DNA from: Termitomyces sp. T153
Taxonomy: Eukaryota; Basidiomycota; Agaricomycetes; Agaricales; Lyophyllaceae
Reading direction: 5' to 3'
Length of the DNA stretch: 64,000 nt
Assembly (NCBI GenBank): GCA_018296165.2
Contig: JACKQL020000030.1
Location: 372,001 to 436,000 of the forward strand
Shown here piece after piece: positions 31,147 to 42,699 of the stretch (position 1 is the first letter of the stretch; each line of letters opens with the position of its first letter). The translations under genes were made by a program, and so were the position numbers. Below the pieces are notes generated by a model. It saw only the letters and a list, made by a program, of their open reading frames with translations. It searched no databases and was not told the DNA's origin.

Positions 31147-32420
31147 TCAATCAAAGAACCTCCCTCCATTACAGGATACCTGCCAGTTTTATTACCATAA
31201 TTTTTCACAAACCCGGAAGAACATCGATAAGTCACTTACGCTTTGACCTAGTAATAAGTTCCATAGATCACCCCTCTGGCTTGATCCACGTGGAGTAGAG
31301 TACACTAACCTGTGACGAAACCTGCTTCTTTCGATACAAGATATGACACCAGGCTTGCTATGTCTGCAGGACTCCCATTGATTCCGAGTGGAGATCTCTG
31401 GCGGAGCTGCCGAATGCCAATGAGTTCATCGACGATGGTCCTATGACTCTGTATTCACAATTGCCAGTAAGTCACCTGTTTTACCCTGGGTGAGCGCTGC
31501 GTATTCGCTATCCATATGCTGAACTACATGTGAAATCATGAGATCTCGGAGATCTAGACAGTAGGAACATATGTATACGCAGAGGTGTCTCGATGGGTCC
31601 GGGTGCATAGGCGTTGACTGTAATTCCATGCGGACCTAATGCCAACGCTTCCAGGCGTTGGGAAGCTGATTGAACATCTCGTCATCTAGACTGAGAAGGT
31701 TTGAAGCTTACCTGCACTCTGAGTCAGGCTCCTAATCGCAAATTTAGTTGCAGAATAAGCTGCCATAATCGGAGTGCCTATGGCTGGTCGAGCAGGCGTA
31801 TCTAGGTCGCAGACTGTAGCAGATTTACCTTGTTTTCCCATTATCGATGAAGCACCGATTATTCTTCCGCCGTGACCCTGAGCAATCATCTGGGCCCCTG
31901 CGTGCTTATAACAGAGAAATGTTCCTTTGACATTAACAGCAAGGAGTTTGTCCCAATCGGCTTCAGTGGCTGAAAGAGTACTTTCGTGGGTGGGAGGTCT
32001 TCCATACTCAAATCACTCACTTTCCAGGAACGACTTCCCTACCGCAATCCCAGCATTTGCGACCATCTGTGAAGTTGCTGAGTCGTCTAATCTAGGGTCT
32101 TTCTGGGGAACCTACCACGTCAAGGCTCCCATGGCATTCCACGACGTTTCTGATCAAGTTTTTTACTTCTTCCTCAATAGACACATCTGCCACATAGAAT
32201 GAGCTCTTTCTTTGCTTAGATTTGATTTCCTCGGCCAGCGCCTCTAGATCAGTAGCTGATATATCATTTACAGCTACATCGAATCCGTCATCCGCCAATC
32301 GCAGCGCAATTGCACGTCCGATTCCTCGGCCTGAAATCTGTGTTGCTTCATCTTCTTGGGTCGTGAATGATAGGAATACCTACCAGCTCCTGTCACAAGG
32401 GCAACACCTTTAGTGGCCAT
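31147..32420 (-). CDS. Short-chain dehydrogenase/reductase, acetoin-reductase-like
   Basis: The start ATG is at 32,420. Exon 1 (MATKGVALVTGA) is joined by an intron to GRGIGRAIALRLADDGFDV, giving the NAD(P)-binding TGAxGRGIG motif. Further exons carry MVANAGIAVGKSF (the NAG motif), ADWDKLLAVNVKGTF, RIIGASSIMGKQ (catalytic Ser), AAYSATKFAIRSL (catalytic YxxxK) and ITVNAYAPGPIETPL. The tail SPADIASLVSYLVSKEAGFV ends in TGQSVSCNGGRFFD and a stop at 31,147. That last join needs an 8-nt microexon, GTCAAAGC. All catalytic residues are present. Between the exon ending near 31,490 (AALTQ) and the exon starting near 31,443 (TIVDELIG) I found no GT-AG join that keeps the frame, so a one-base lesion or an unusual splice is possible. 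The substrate (a small diketone or alcohol) is inferred from family resemblance. Confidence 0.82.
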
Positions 32421-33013
32421 ATGCGTGTGTAGAAAAGAAGTGGAGATCTGTGGTATCTTTCATCCCACTTGGATATTGAAGTCAGCTGCCCTATTGGGCT
32501 TCTCAGGACTGGTCAAATGACACCATCTATATATGATCACCGCATGTGTATTGATGACTTCCTACCCAATTACAGCATCTGAAAGTAGACCTCATGAACG
32601 AGGAGCTTCGAGCTTTCTGAGTATGAACATCGCTCTTTGAGGCTAGAGAACGCATTCCTTCTGATTTTGCATTGTAGATCCTTCCTTTCCTTACATACGA
32701 CCTGAGAGTTGACTACTTACCTGCTTTTCAACGGCACGTTATAGATGCCGCAGAATCAAGAGCGTAAATAAAGTGGCAAGCAATGACAAGCCTTAAGAAA
32801 TATTTCAAGGATCACTTGTAACGGTTATGTAGTCTCGCTTTGTCATCGAGAAATGTCACATTTCCCAAGCCAAACATGTACGCGCCATGAAAACAAGATG
32901 TGTCATCTTGTAAAGGGTCGGCTTGAAAATAATTCAAACCCTGAAAAACATTCTGGAGATAATACATAAGGTGATACTTGACAGACATGAGCAGGTAATC
33001 CGTATTTCTCAAC

Positions 33014-35227
33014 TCAAGAATAATGCTCTTCATTGATCGTTGCCTTGATCAAGGCTTCTGCTTGTTTCGATCGTGGCGTGATAGAACACTTGAAAGGCAA
33101 AGGCGAACTTGAGGATGTTAAACTCGGCATAACGCTTGAACAAAAAGAGAGCTGACCAAACTATGGCGGGATGATATTCATGAGACGGTTCAATGATTTC
33201 TCCACTCTCACTCCGCGCTTTAGTGATATGAAACGTTGCAAGAATGGAAGCAATTGTAATCCACGCCGAAGAGAAAGCTGTATGGCGTGCAGGGCATATC
33301 CTACAACTATCTTAGACCGGGACCGACACACAATGAAAGTTGAAACTCGCCTCCGTCCAAATCCAAAGGCTACATGCATTGGGTCTCTCACATTCGGATT
33401 CAGCTTGCCATCTTTAATGAAACGGTCTGGATTAAAGGATAGCGGGTCAGGATAGACCCTCTCGTCGCGTAACATGGCCCTATCGAAAAGCAGAGCTACT
33501 GATGAGAAGTACTGAGCAAGTTCTATATGGGACCTACCATACATTGGGTATGATGATAGAGCCCTTGGGGAGCCTGTAACCCATGTATTCGTCATCGATG
33601 CTGAGAAGGTGTGGTAAAGCTACTCAAATGTCAGTCAACATAAGAAATTCAAGTCAAAATTTCGTACCAATTGGGGTAATGGCCTTCCATCTCAGTGTCT
33701 CCTTCGTAATCGCAGTGATATAGGGCAAGGCATCTTCGTCTGCAAAGGTTGGGAGCTGGTTAGGGCCGATGACTCGGTCGAGTTCCTCCTGGGCCTTCTT
33801 GATCACTGCGGGGTTGTCGAGCAAGCCAAGGATGCAAAATGCAATGACCGATACCGTCTGTTGGGACGTATTCCGTGAGACCCAGGCATTGCAATTGTTG
33901 CGTGAACTTGAGCTTACAGTATCTGAACCAGCTACGTTACGAGGGTAAACAACATGCTGCGCTACCGAACATGCATATTACATCAGGGCTGAATTGCCTA
34001 CCTGTATACATCGTTCCAGCTATTGACTTGATGATGTATTCCTGCAGCTCGATATCACGCAGTTCATCCATCTTCTGCAAGCTTCTCGATATAAACGATG
34101 GGTTAGTGTCTCCATTTTCCTATTGTTGATTGGCAAAATAGACAATGTCATGGATGACAGAATTCACAATGTTACGCTTAGCTGCCTCATATGGCATATT
34201 GATCATATTCAGCGCTTGCTTCCGCCAATGTTTTGCTTTGCGCTTGAAGCCGGCAAAGGGCATCCAATCGGGTACATGTTTAAGAATCGGTATGGAATCG
34301 ACGAGAAAGGCACCAGGAACTGCAGCTTTGAAGAGTGGGAGAACGCTCTGCGCCGCCATTGCAACCCAAGGATCATTTTTGGGTTTGATCTTTAATCCAT
34401 ACGTCAAGGCCATGATTGTCTCACCTGCCATGCTAAAAGGAATCAGAAGTTTGGTTCATGAAGAAAGACATCGGAAATTACTGCCGAAGGTTATCGAAAA
34501 GGTCATCTGGCGAGTCCAGCAGATTACGAAGGAGACCTCGAGCTGCATTCAACTGGTATGGATGGAAGTGCGTGGCAGCATTGTAATTAAATTCTTGTTG
34601 CAGTATTCGGCGATGCTGACGCCTTGATGAAAGAATCGGCCGTCAAAAATGCAGGCAAAAACTGTCACTCACCAGTAATCACCTATTTAATTAACACCAT
34701 TGAAGACGTCAGAAATGATCAAGTTGAGAGAGAGTAATTCGAAACAAACCATAAGGTATCCAACCAACTTGAAAATCCCAGCCCATCAATTCACGTAACA
34801 TAGGCATCCTCGCTCTATAGACAGCATTCAAACAAGATTCGCAGAATATTTCAACGAGAACTAAACTGGAGTTACCTGCTAGAGTATATCGAAGACCTCT
34901 TCTCCAACAGATCGATGGCTACCTTCGCATTATCCAGGACAATGATCGATGTGCCCGCAATATTAAGATGGATAATGTCAGAGCCTTGGAGATGAAAGTC
35001 AATTTTTACATCTGTAGACATATAATCTGACACTAGCCCAAATCCTGGCACCACTTATGATAAGTCGCCCATTCGAAGCCTTTTGGTATGTCCAGGAGGT
35101 TGCCTATGATCGGAAGCTTTTTCGGACCAGGTGGAAGAGGTAGTTCGCCATTCATACGTTGCCTGAGGTAGAGATAGACGGCAGTTATGAACGAAAAGAC
35201 ACCAAGATCCAAAAGAATGTTTGCCAT
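33014..35227 (-). CDS. Cytochrome P450 monooxygenase
   Basis: The start is at 35,227 with an N-terminal membrane anchor, then the proline hinge LPLPPGPKKLPIIGN. Later exons give SDIIHLNIAGTSIIVLD, EKRSSIYSSRARMPM and MAGETIMALTYGLKIKPKND. The I-helix is IAGTMYTAGSDT, spliced to TVSVIAFCILG, then ITKETLRW (ExxR), RLPKGSIIIPNVW, VYPDPLSFNPDRF and the heme loop FGFGRRICPARHTAFSSAW. The axial cysteine is present; the usual glycine after CP is alanine. The protein ends PFKCSITPRSKQ...EEHYS. The join at the heme loop requires a GC-AG intron (donor AG/GCGAGT), and a second GC donor seems needed after the first exon. The chain looks complete, so the gene is probably functional. It is an ER-bound heme oxygenase; the substrate is unknown. 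It lies head-to-tail with the dehydrogenase, about 590 bp upstream of it. Confidence 0.88.
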
Positions 35228-35594
35228 GCGGGACTGGAGAAGAGAACTCGGGTTGGGTCCTTCAACAATTTAATCAAAATCCATGAGAAAAAAAGCCTCG
35301 GTAGAACAATACCTCGACCAAAGAACCAATCACATGGTTATACTGCGGTAGACTTACCCAGGATCTTCAGATACAAGAATCCACGAACGCCAGAGAAACA
35401 TCGAAGTTTCTTGGATTGTTTCATCATACCGAAAGTTTAACTGACGTGATCATTACTATCGTCGGTAATCATGCCACACTTTGAAAATAACCCAACAGAC
35501 TGAACACAGCTTCTTTAACGTAAACGAAAAGAAAAGGAAATAGAAATCCATGTAAAGCTAAAATCCTTATGAGTAGTGGGAAAAAAACCCATGC

Positions 35595-36482
35595 TCAAGC
35601 GGTAGGCTCCTTCTCGTCCTTCTCGTCTTTCTCATCGGTGGTATTTGGGCTATTTTCGACAGGATCGGCGAGTGGCCCGCGGCCTTTCCTGGATCCGGCA
35701 TTGAACAAAACGGCAGAGGTGACGATTGCGAATAAAAGTGTGATCCACGGCAGAATCGCGACCAACCTCACTGTAAAGAAAGAAAGAAAGATGGTCAACA
35801 CCGGTCCGAGTAACGATAAGAGATAACACTTGGACGAAAGGAGATAGTGACGTACAGTATGAAAGGTGCCTATAAACGCTAGTCATGCCAAATGCATTCT
35901 CAGCTTGTTTGACGATGGAGGCAGGAAGTTGTTGTCCTGCAATGAACGCTGTGACCTTGGCACTGCGGTTTGCAAAGAAGTCTGTGAATGGGACTAGAGT
36001 CGCAAGGAGCCAGGCGGAGCAAAACGCGAGAAGAAATGACTGCATACGCAACGAGCGTAATGCCAGGCGTTGGCTACAGATTTGCATCGAAATGAAGAGA
36101 AAGCAGAGGACAGCGATGAGGGCGCTAATTGTGGTGAGGACGACTCCGGATGCGAAGGCATCTAAGTATGGTTAAAAATTGGCAATCAACGATCAAACTA
36201 ATATAATGGCTCATGGGAAATTACAGACCATGATCGTCGATATCGACCGTAGTCCCAGCCGGCACCAATTTTTTGAAGTCGCTCTTCGCCTGATTAGACT
36301 TGATAAGAGCATTGAGGCCTGTTAAACAAGCATTTGCTGTCAGGCGGAAAGGACAGAATTGACAAGCTCGCAGTATGTGACGCACCTACGCTTCCCGCGA
36401 TGATGCCCCACGCGCAAGTCATAAGCAACGAGCCCAAGAGGACGCCTCGCAGGGGCACCACGATTGACTGATTAGTGGACAT
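35595..36482 (-). CDS. Small multi-pass membrane protein, unknown function
   Basis: The start is at 36,482 (MSTNQSIVVPLRGVLLGSLL). Splicing (intron from gtgcgtcac to tttaacag) continues with LNALIKSNQAKSDFKKLVPA and DIDDHD, then AFASGVVLTTISALIAVLCF, MQSFLLAFCSAWLLATLVPF and, after a further intron beginning gtacgtcac, LRLVAILPWITLLFAIVTSAV. The end is hydrophilic (DEKDEKDEKEPTA) with a stop at 35,595. This gives four predicted membrane spans with a short acidic cytosolic tail. The layout resembles a group of uncharacterised basidiomycete four-span proteins; I cannot name the family. Canonical splice sites and preserved frames argue that it is real. It shares strand with the P450 upstream of which it lies. 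Confidence 0.7.
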
Positions 36483-37029
36483 AGCGTTCGTTGAGCGCTT
36501 AAGGAAGGGAAAGCGAGCAAGGGAGCTCCTCGAGCACTTTGTAGATCTACAAGTACATATATGAAATCGGGATCGTGTGACAGGGAAGGGTCGATCAGTT
36601 ATTAGCAATTGATATGGTGTCTTCCCTTGTCAGGGGAAATACAATGCTCCAGAATACTGACCGTTTGCAGAGTGAGGAAAATTGTCTTCTTTTCCAGCCG
36701 TTTCAATATTGATTAGCAAATCTCAAATTCTGATATTTGTCCGATATATCACCCATGCTAAATACGAAGTTCGATAAGTTCGGTTGGAGCGGATGGGAGA
36801 AAAGAAGCACAAAGCGTGTTATTTACGTAACGAAAGAGCTCGTACATACAGTGCCCGGGGTCAAACTATTTGTGAACCCCATGAACCCCGTGAACCCTAT
36901 GGACCCATGTCACTGGGTGACATCGAGCAGACGGTAGGATAACAGACCATGTGTGCTCACTAGTTCTATATCGTTGTATGTGGTCGACGTCAAGACTCTA
37001 AGAGCGGAGCTAAGGACAATATCGACGAT
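36483..37029. other. Intergenic, no gene seen
   Basis: No conserved open frame is seen. A short repeat, gaaccccatgaaccccgtga, lies near 36,874-36,900, followed by the palindrome tgtcactgggtgaca near 36,907-36,921. This is the presumed promoter side of the membrane-protein gene. Confidence 0.5.
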
Positions 37030-37330
37030 CGTGCCATTGTTTTCGGCATTCCCCACAGGCTCGCAGTATATTGCGAGGCCGGGCTCGTGAGCCGATCCCG
37101 ATTTGAGACGGGCCGAGACGGGCCTCGTTGTCGGGCTTTTAAAGGCCTAGAGCTCGGCTTCACTGCTTCCAGGCCCGGGACTTTTGTGCTGAATGTCTTG
37201 AGCTCATTCATTTGACGTATTATACGCATTCCACACTCTGTAGAATGGTATTAGTGTTAAAAGTCCCGACCCCTTCGCAGACTCGGGAATCAGTAGCTCC
37301 GACCAGACAAAATATCACGTGACATTGCTT
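37030..37330 (-). repeat. Dispersed repeat, copy 1
   Basis: On the minus strand this copy starts gcaatgtcacgtgatatttt and contains ctaataccattctacagag, gacattcagcacaaaagtcc and ccgagctctagg. The same blocks occur in the same order at 52,842-53,130 on the plus strand. The repeat is GC-rich at one end (cggcccgtctc, gcccggcctcg) and has no coding potential. It could be a MITE, a SINE or part of an LTR. Confidence 0.65.
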
Positions 37331-37339
37331 GCGAGGGCA

Positions 37340-38084
37340 TTGAGGTGCGGCAATCTTTTCAAAAACTTGAAACATACCTCTGGATAATGTATTTACTTGG
37401 TGCAAATATTGATTCTTGTTCTAATGTTGATTATCCAGTATATTTGGCATCATTCAAGTGTCACCACCCTCCATGCCCCCCTCAACTTACTTCTCCCAGA
37501 CCACCCAATCACCTGATCCCACTATCAAAACTGCCATCAGATCCTGCTATCAACCCATCAAGGTCTGCATCAATGACATTCCCTGTCAGTGTGGAAACCC
37601 CAAACTTACTCTGCAGAACCCTTGCACCTGTTCCACGCTCACTCAAAACCCCCAGCAGTACCACCAAACCTTGCTTCAGCACTGCCACCCCACTCCTAGT
37701 CTTGCAACACACCCTAACTTACTCTGCAGAACCCTCACACTTGTTCTGCACTTGCCCAAGACCTCTAGTGGGTGCCATCAAACCTTGTTCTAGCACTGCT
37801 GCCCTGCTCCTGATCTTGGAACACACTCTAGACTCTGGAACTATATTCCATATCCCTATTCCACACCTTGAACCACTCTGAGACCCAAACACCTCCCTAA
37901 AAATGCTGTACCATAATAGGACCCATTGTTGCTGAGCACCATTTTTGACATTTCTGATTGGGCAGCATCTAACTAGATTCCACATGACCATGCACAAGTC
38001 ATGCCACTTATCATGCAAGATCTAGCCCCAAGGTCTGGAACAATGTAGCTTTTTCATGAGATTTTAGTGATCATGAGACTTCTG
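37340..38084. other. CpG-poor repeat-derived DNA with a 113-bp tandem repeat
   Basis: The block begins a second CpG-poor domain. aacttactctgcagaaccct occurs at 37,603 and 37,716, a period of 113 bp, with diverged copies extending to about 37,830. Two overlapping Pro/Ser/Thr-rich frames in the region are a by-product of the repeat. No recognised protein motif is present. Confidence 0.45.
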
Positions 38085-38620
38085 GATCATGAGCCTCATC
38101 ATGTGGAGTCTAGCCTTTGAATCTAGAATGATAAGGCTGAGACCTTCATTAGCAACAATTGCTAGCAACAACAATACCTCTTCTCAAAAAACAGATATAT
38201 TAAAGGCCATATTACTTCTTACTTATCATTTACTTGTCTTGCTTACAAACATACCTAAACAGCATCTACACTTCAGATATTGACATCAGGTATGCTCTTT
38301 TCTTGTGACATTTATTATGCATTTTTCTTGACATTGTGTATGATTACTTGGTTACTGTACTGACATCCAGTATGTATCATAAACACTTTGGCAGATGCCA
38401 TTGCTGGTGGCAGCTAATATTTCCTTTCTAAATACTATACCTACAAACAGTATAAATACTGCCTGTACATAGAGACAAAAAACCAACCAACAGAGTATTG
38501 TTCCCCTCATCAGCCCTCAGCTTACCAGCTTCAGATTTCTGATTGCTCTCTCTCTCTCCCTCTCTCTTTGTTGTTAACAACTTAGTGACAAGTCTTGACA
38601 ACCTTGTACTTGATCTAGCA
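38085..38620 (+). repeat. Probable LTR or promoter fragment of a retroelement
   Basis: The block contains aacagtataaatactgcctg followed by tacatagagac and caaccaacagagtattg, then a (CT)n run at about 38,546-38,568. A TATA box followed by this kind of leader is common in LTRs of mushroom copia elements. No matching second copy is in the window, so ends and family are unknown. Confidence 0.35.
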
Positions 38621-39619
38621 TGGGTGCTGACTGTGGGTGCTCTTAGTGTTATTGTGACTTAGCAGTGCTAGTGACTATGGCTAGCAACTAGTTGCATTTG
38701 TCTCCCAGTTTACATTGACTTCACTCATTCCTGTTCCCTCACCACCTTTCTATTGCTTAATTACCCCTTTTTTAGCCACATATCCTAGTGACTCTTTTAT
38801 CTCTATCCCTTTTCTTTCTATTACCCAGCAACTTAGCAACCTTTCATTACTGTCTAGCAATTTAGGCTAGCATTAGCAACACACTTGTTTATTTCTCTTC
38901 ACATCTATTAGCTTTTGTTTTCTGGGACAGTTACTAACTTGTCCCTATTACTTCTTATTGCCAGCTACCCTATCTAGTTGCCAGTGTTTAGGCCTTCTTT
39001 TTGGTTTTCTGCATGGCAGCTAGGTGGCATAGGAGCACATCAACCACCATAGTCAGTATGTTAGTCTTGATATTGCCTTTAGCCTATGTACATTTCCTGG
39101 CCTTTAGTTCCCTGGCATTATCTGTTTCCTGGCATAATCTGTTTCTCAGCACTTATCTCTACTAAGTGCTACTCTGAATCATGATTTATTTGTCAATCCT
39201 AATCCTCAATAAAACTCTAGCTTGATAGCTAAGTCCTCTGACCTCAATCAACCTTCAAACTTAGCATTTTTGCCAATACCAAGCTTCCAGATCATCTGTT
39301 TGACCTCCATCCAACTCTGACACTCCTATTCTTGCCACCTTCAAACTTCCAGATTGTCTGTTTGATCCCCATCCAACTCCAACACTCCATAAGTTCTCTT
39401 AGTCATTGTAGTTTTCCAACTAGCAGATTGCTTGCTCTACAGTGAGAGAACCCTCCAAGTCAGCTAACATAAAGAATCCAATGATTTTGAACACACTCCA
39501 TCTGATCACCAATTCCTCAAGCCAAGCATTGTAGGGCAATGTCTTTCTGAGGAACAACAGCTCAATCAGCACCACTTTTCTTACTCCCATGATCTGCCAA
39601 ATCAAATTCTCAACTCACT
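38621..39619. other. CpG-poor stretch, no gene seen
   Basis: AT-rich with short broken frames. A motif similar to ccaactctgacactcc recurs near 39,310 and 39,375. Some of it may be the 5' flank of the transposase remnant that follows. Confidence 0.4.
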
Positions 39620-42250
39620 ACCTCATGTACCATTGACTGCTGGATTGAATTCTCTGATAAAGGAACTTCACATCACAGCTGAGTTTATTCAAGGCCCTCA
39701 AGCAGCTACCTTGGAGTAGAGTAACATGTATCTTGGAGATATTGAAAAATTGCATGCTACTCCATTAGATCTTCCTAATAACATTACCAATAATTGTCAC
39801 TTTCTGAAAGCACTCAGGACATTTCTTGCTACAACAAATGCATCTGAGACAACTGATGATGATGTTTGAGCTGCACACCAAGCCTGCTATCCAGATGATC
39901 CATATCTTTCCTTCTATCAAATTCAGCATCAAATTGAGTGATTCACTGGAGTATCAGCAATCTTGCATGGTATGTGTATAAATTCATATGTGGGGTTCAC
40001 TGGGCCATTTGATCTTCTTGATGTCTGTCCCAAGTGCTCTGAGTCTTGTTACCATGTTGGAACCACAAATCCGCATCATCAATATCTAACTATTCCCATT
40101 GGGCCTGTCATTCAAGCTCTTTATTGTTCTGAGACTAGAGTTGAACCTCATGCATTACCTGAAAGAATTCATAGAGAAGATCCTCAAGCATGCTAGAGAG
40201 AATAATGGAGAAATCATGGAGGACACTGACACTGCCTGTGGATTAAATTTTCTTAATTCCTGGATGTTGCAACATTTTAAAAAAGGAGATAGTTTCTTGC
40301 AATTGTCTATTGATGGAGTACAGCTTTACCAGGATAAGGACTCTGACTGTTGGATCTGGATATGAATTATTCACAATCTTTCTCCACTTCTCAGGTACAA
40401 GAAATTATTTGTCATTCCTGATGGATTTTTAGTGGCCCTGGCAAACCAAAACATTCTGATTCAGTTATATATCCTTCAGTGTACCACTTATCAGCTCTTC
40501 AAAGAGTGTGCTTACACATCTGGAATGCATCAACCCAATCCTACATTGAAAGATCTATTTCATTTCTCACTCTTGTAACAGCTGATGGACCTGCAATGGC
40601 CAACAGGAATGGGATGGTTGGCCATAGTGGAAAATATGGATGCTGACTTTCTTGTGGTATTCCTAGATGGCAACATGAAGGTGATTATCCCCTAATGCAG
40701 AAACTCAACAACTACAGTGTCAGGATATAATCATTCTGATGTTACATTTCAGTTGAGCAAGTATTTCAATCAAATTTCTGCTCAACATCATTCCAACCTT
40801 ACACTTCTTTTGAAGGTGCAAAACTCAACTCAATATAATTCTCTACATCTTTCAACTGGCATTGTCAAACAATCTATCTTCAGTGGACTTCATTATACAT
40901 TGGGAATACCAAACATCTTTGTATTGGACCTCATGCATCTTTCAGCCATCAATGATCCTGATCTGCTTCTAGGTTTATGACATGCCACAATCAAGTGTTA
41001 CTCACATGATTCAAAGGAGACTTGGGATTGGAATGTGCTGAAAGGCAAATCTGGGATGCTTGTGGCAAGACTGTTGTGTTGTCAACACTTTTTTATCATC
41101 TTCTTTTGAATGTGCACCAAGAAATCCAGCAGAGAAGATAAACTCTGATTACAAGGCTTCAGAACACTTGATTTATCTATTTAGTTCAGGACCAGCTCTG
41201 TTTCAATTTATTCTTCCTGAACATTATTGGCTCAACTACTGTAAACTTTTTTGTGGCATTCAGCTCCTTTACCAAACAAAGCTATCTCCAGAAGACATTA
41301 AAGAAGTATATTGTCTACTTTGTGAGTCTCATCATGAATTTGAAACCTTCTATATCCAGCAATGCAAGGACCAAATTTATTTCTTTTAATAGAGTGTCCA
41401 CCTTCTCACTCATATTGCTGCAGAAACTCTCTGAATAGGACTACTACCTTGCTATGCTCAATGGACAATGGAGACAGTGATAGGAAATCTTGGAAATGAG
41501 ATATGCCAAGACTAGAATCCATATATAAATATTGCAGAGTGAGGTATATTGTGGGCACAGATCAACTCTATTGTTGCTATGTTGCTTCATGCACTTCTAT
41601 CTCAAAACAAATCCAATCATACTCCATCTGGAGCTATAGCTGTTTTTGATGGACCTAGCTATGTTCCTTCACATGCATGTCAGGCAACTCTTGTAGATGT
41701 CTCTGAGAAAGAAGCTACAGCAATTATGGAATTATGATCAAAGAATGTTGGCCCAATCAAGATAAATGGCCACATGCTGTATGTTGCTGGGCCTGTCTCC
41801 ATCTCCCTAATGGTCAGATTGCTCATTCAATGTGGATTGAATCACAACCACATCAAAGTCTTCACAAAACCTGCATCATAAAGCTAGGGCCAAATTATAC
41901 CAATTCTTTCTGTATGTGAAATTAATCTCAGTTTTGCAATCAAAACAAATCCAATTTTGCTGAGGTACAATTCTATTTTTGCTTGAGATTTGGTAACATT
42001 GTCCACACTCTTGCTGTTATTTCAATGTTCTCTCCTCCAGACCAGCAACTTGAAAAGTCATCATCAACAGTTTATGCATGTCATTACTTGGGAACTGAAT
42101 CACTCAAAGATATTCATGTACAACAGATTGAGTCTGTTGTGGCTATGATTCCAGACTTCAAAGTGAATATTACTGGTAACATCAAAAAAACCTACCAATC
42201 AATACTTTCTACTTGAAAAGCTGGGTCTAGATCTTACAGTCTTGCATGGA
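39620..42250 (+). mobile_element. Degenerate Plavaka-type (CACTA-like) transposase
   Basis: Conserved blocks of a large basidiomycete transposase family appear in order: YVGFTGPFDLLDVCPKCSES and YLTIPIGPVIQALY (39,980-40,125), ILKHARENNGEIMEDTDTAC (about 40,180-40,240), FLQLSIDGVQLYQDKDSDCW (about 40,295-40,355), LRYKKLFVIPDGF (about 40,390), the L-x-TADGP region (about 40,580), IFSGLHYTLGIPNIFVLDLM (about 40,880-40,940), ETWDWNVL (about 41,020) and NLGNEICQD (about 41,490). I identify this as the Plavaka type from memory of its wording; a profile search would settle it. Stops and frameshifts occur throughout. Terminal inverted repeats were not identified. Confidence 0.65.
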
Positions 42251-42579
42251 GAAGAGGAGGATCATGAAGGACCAGAGGATCATGAAGGTGGTACATTCAC
42301 AGGTTGATAGCTAGATTAATGATACAAAAGGAATTGAGAGCAAACACATCATGAAAGTGAATATACTAAGCCATAGGAAACTTGCTTAAACTGCTTCTGC
42401 CTTCATCTGAGTCCCATCACCATTGTAATCTACAAGAGTACCTAATCTTCTGTTTGAACATCCATTTTAGATACTCACTATTATTGACAAGATTTGAGAT
42501 GTTTTTGAGCAAGTGTACATATGTAGATGATGCAACCTTGTGGCATGGTGGTGACTCTGCTATAGATGGGTTGTTGACT

Positions 42580-42690
42580 GAGATTCTGTAATCTGGAGTT
42601 AGTCATTCCAAAGGGCATTACTAGATACTCAAAGAGGCCATAACAAGTGCAAAAGGCAGTCTTCCATTCATGCCCCAGAGCAATCCAGAC
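42580..42690 (-). pseudogene. Short Ty3/gypsy RT fragment
   Basis: The minus strand reads [20 protein letters not shown] and VMPFGMTNS, the same RT block as at 1,640-1,745 ([14 protein letters not shown]...[12 protein letters not shown]). It is an isolated scrap of about 110 bp from the same or a closely related gypsy family. Confidence 0.7.
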
Positions 42691-42699
42691 AGATCATTG

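Noticed and set aside
31686..31889. Reading the dehydrogenase without introns
   Set aside because: The frame would run through GT-AG introns; splicing restores the conserved GKQGTPIMAAYSATK order.
36874..36905. Short gaaccccat/gaaccccgt repeat considered as a CRISPR-like or regulatory array
   Set aside because: Units are about 9-10 bp without spacers; a simple sequence repeat in a fungal genome.
37458..37881. Two overlapping Pro/Ser/Thr-rich open frames
   Set aside because: They follow a 113-bp tandem repeat and have no domain; open in several frames because of composition.
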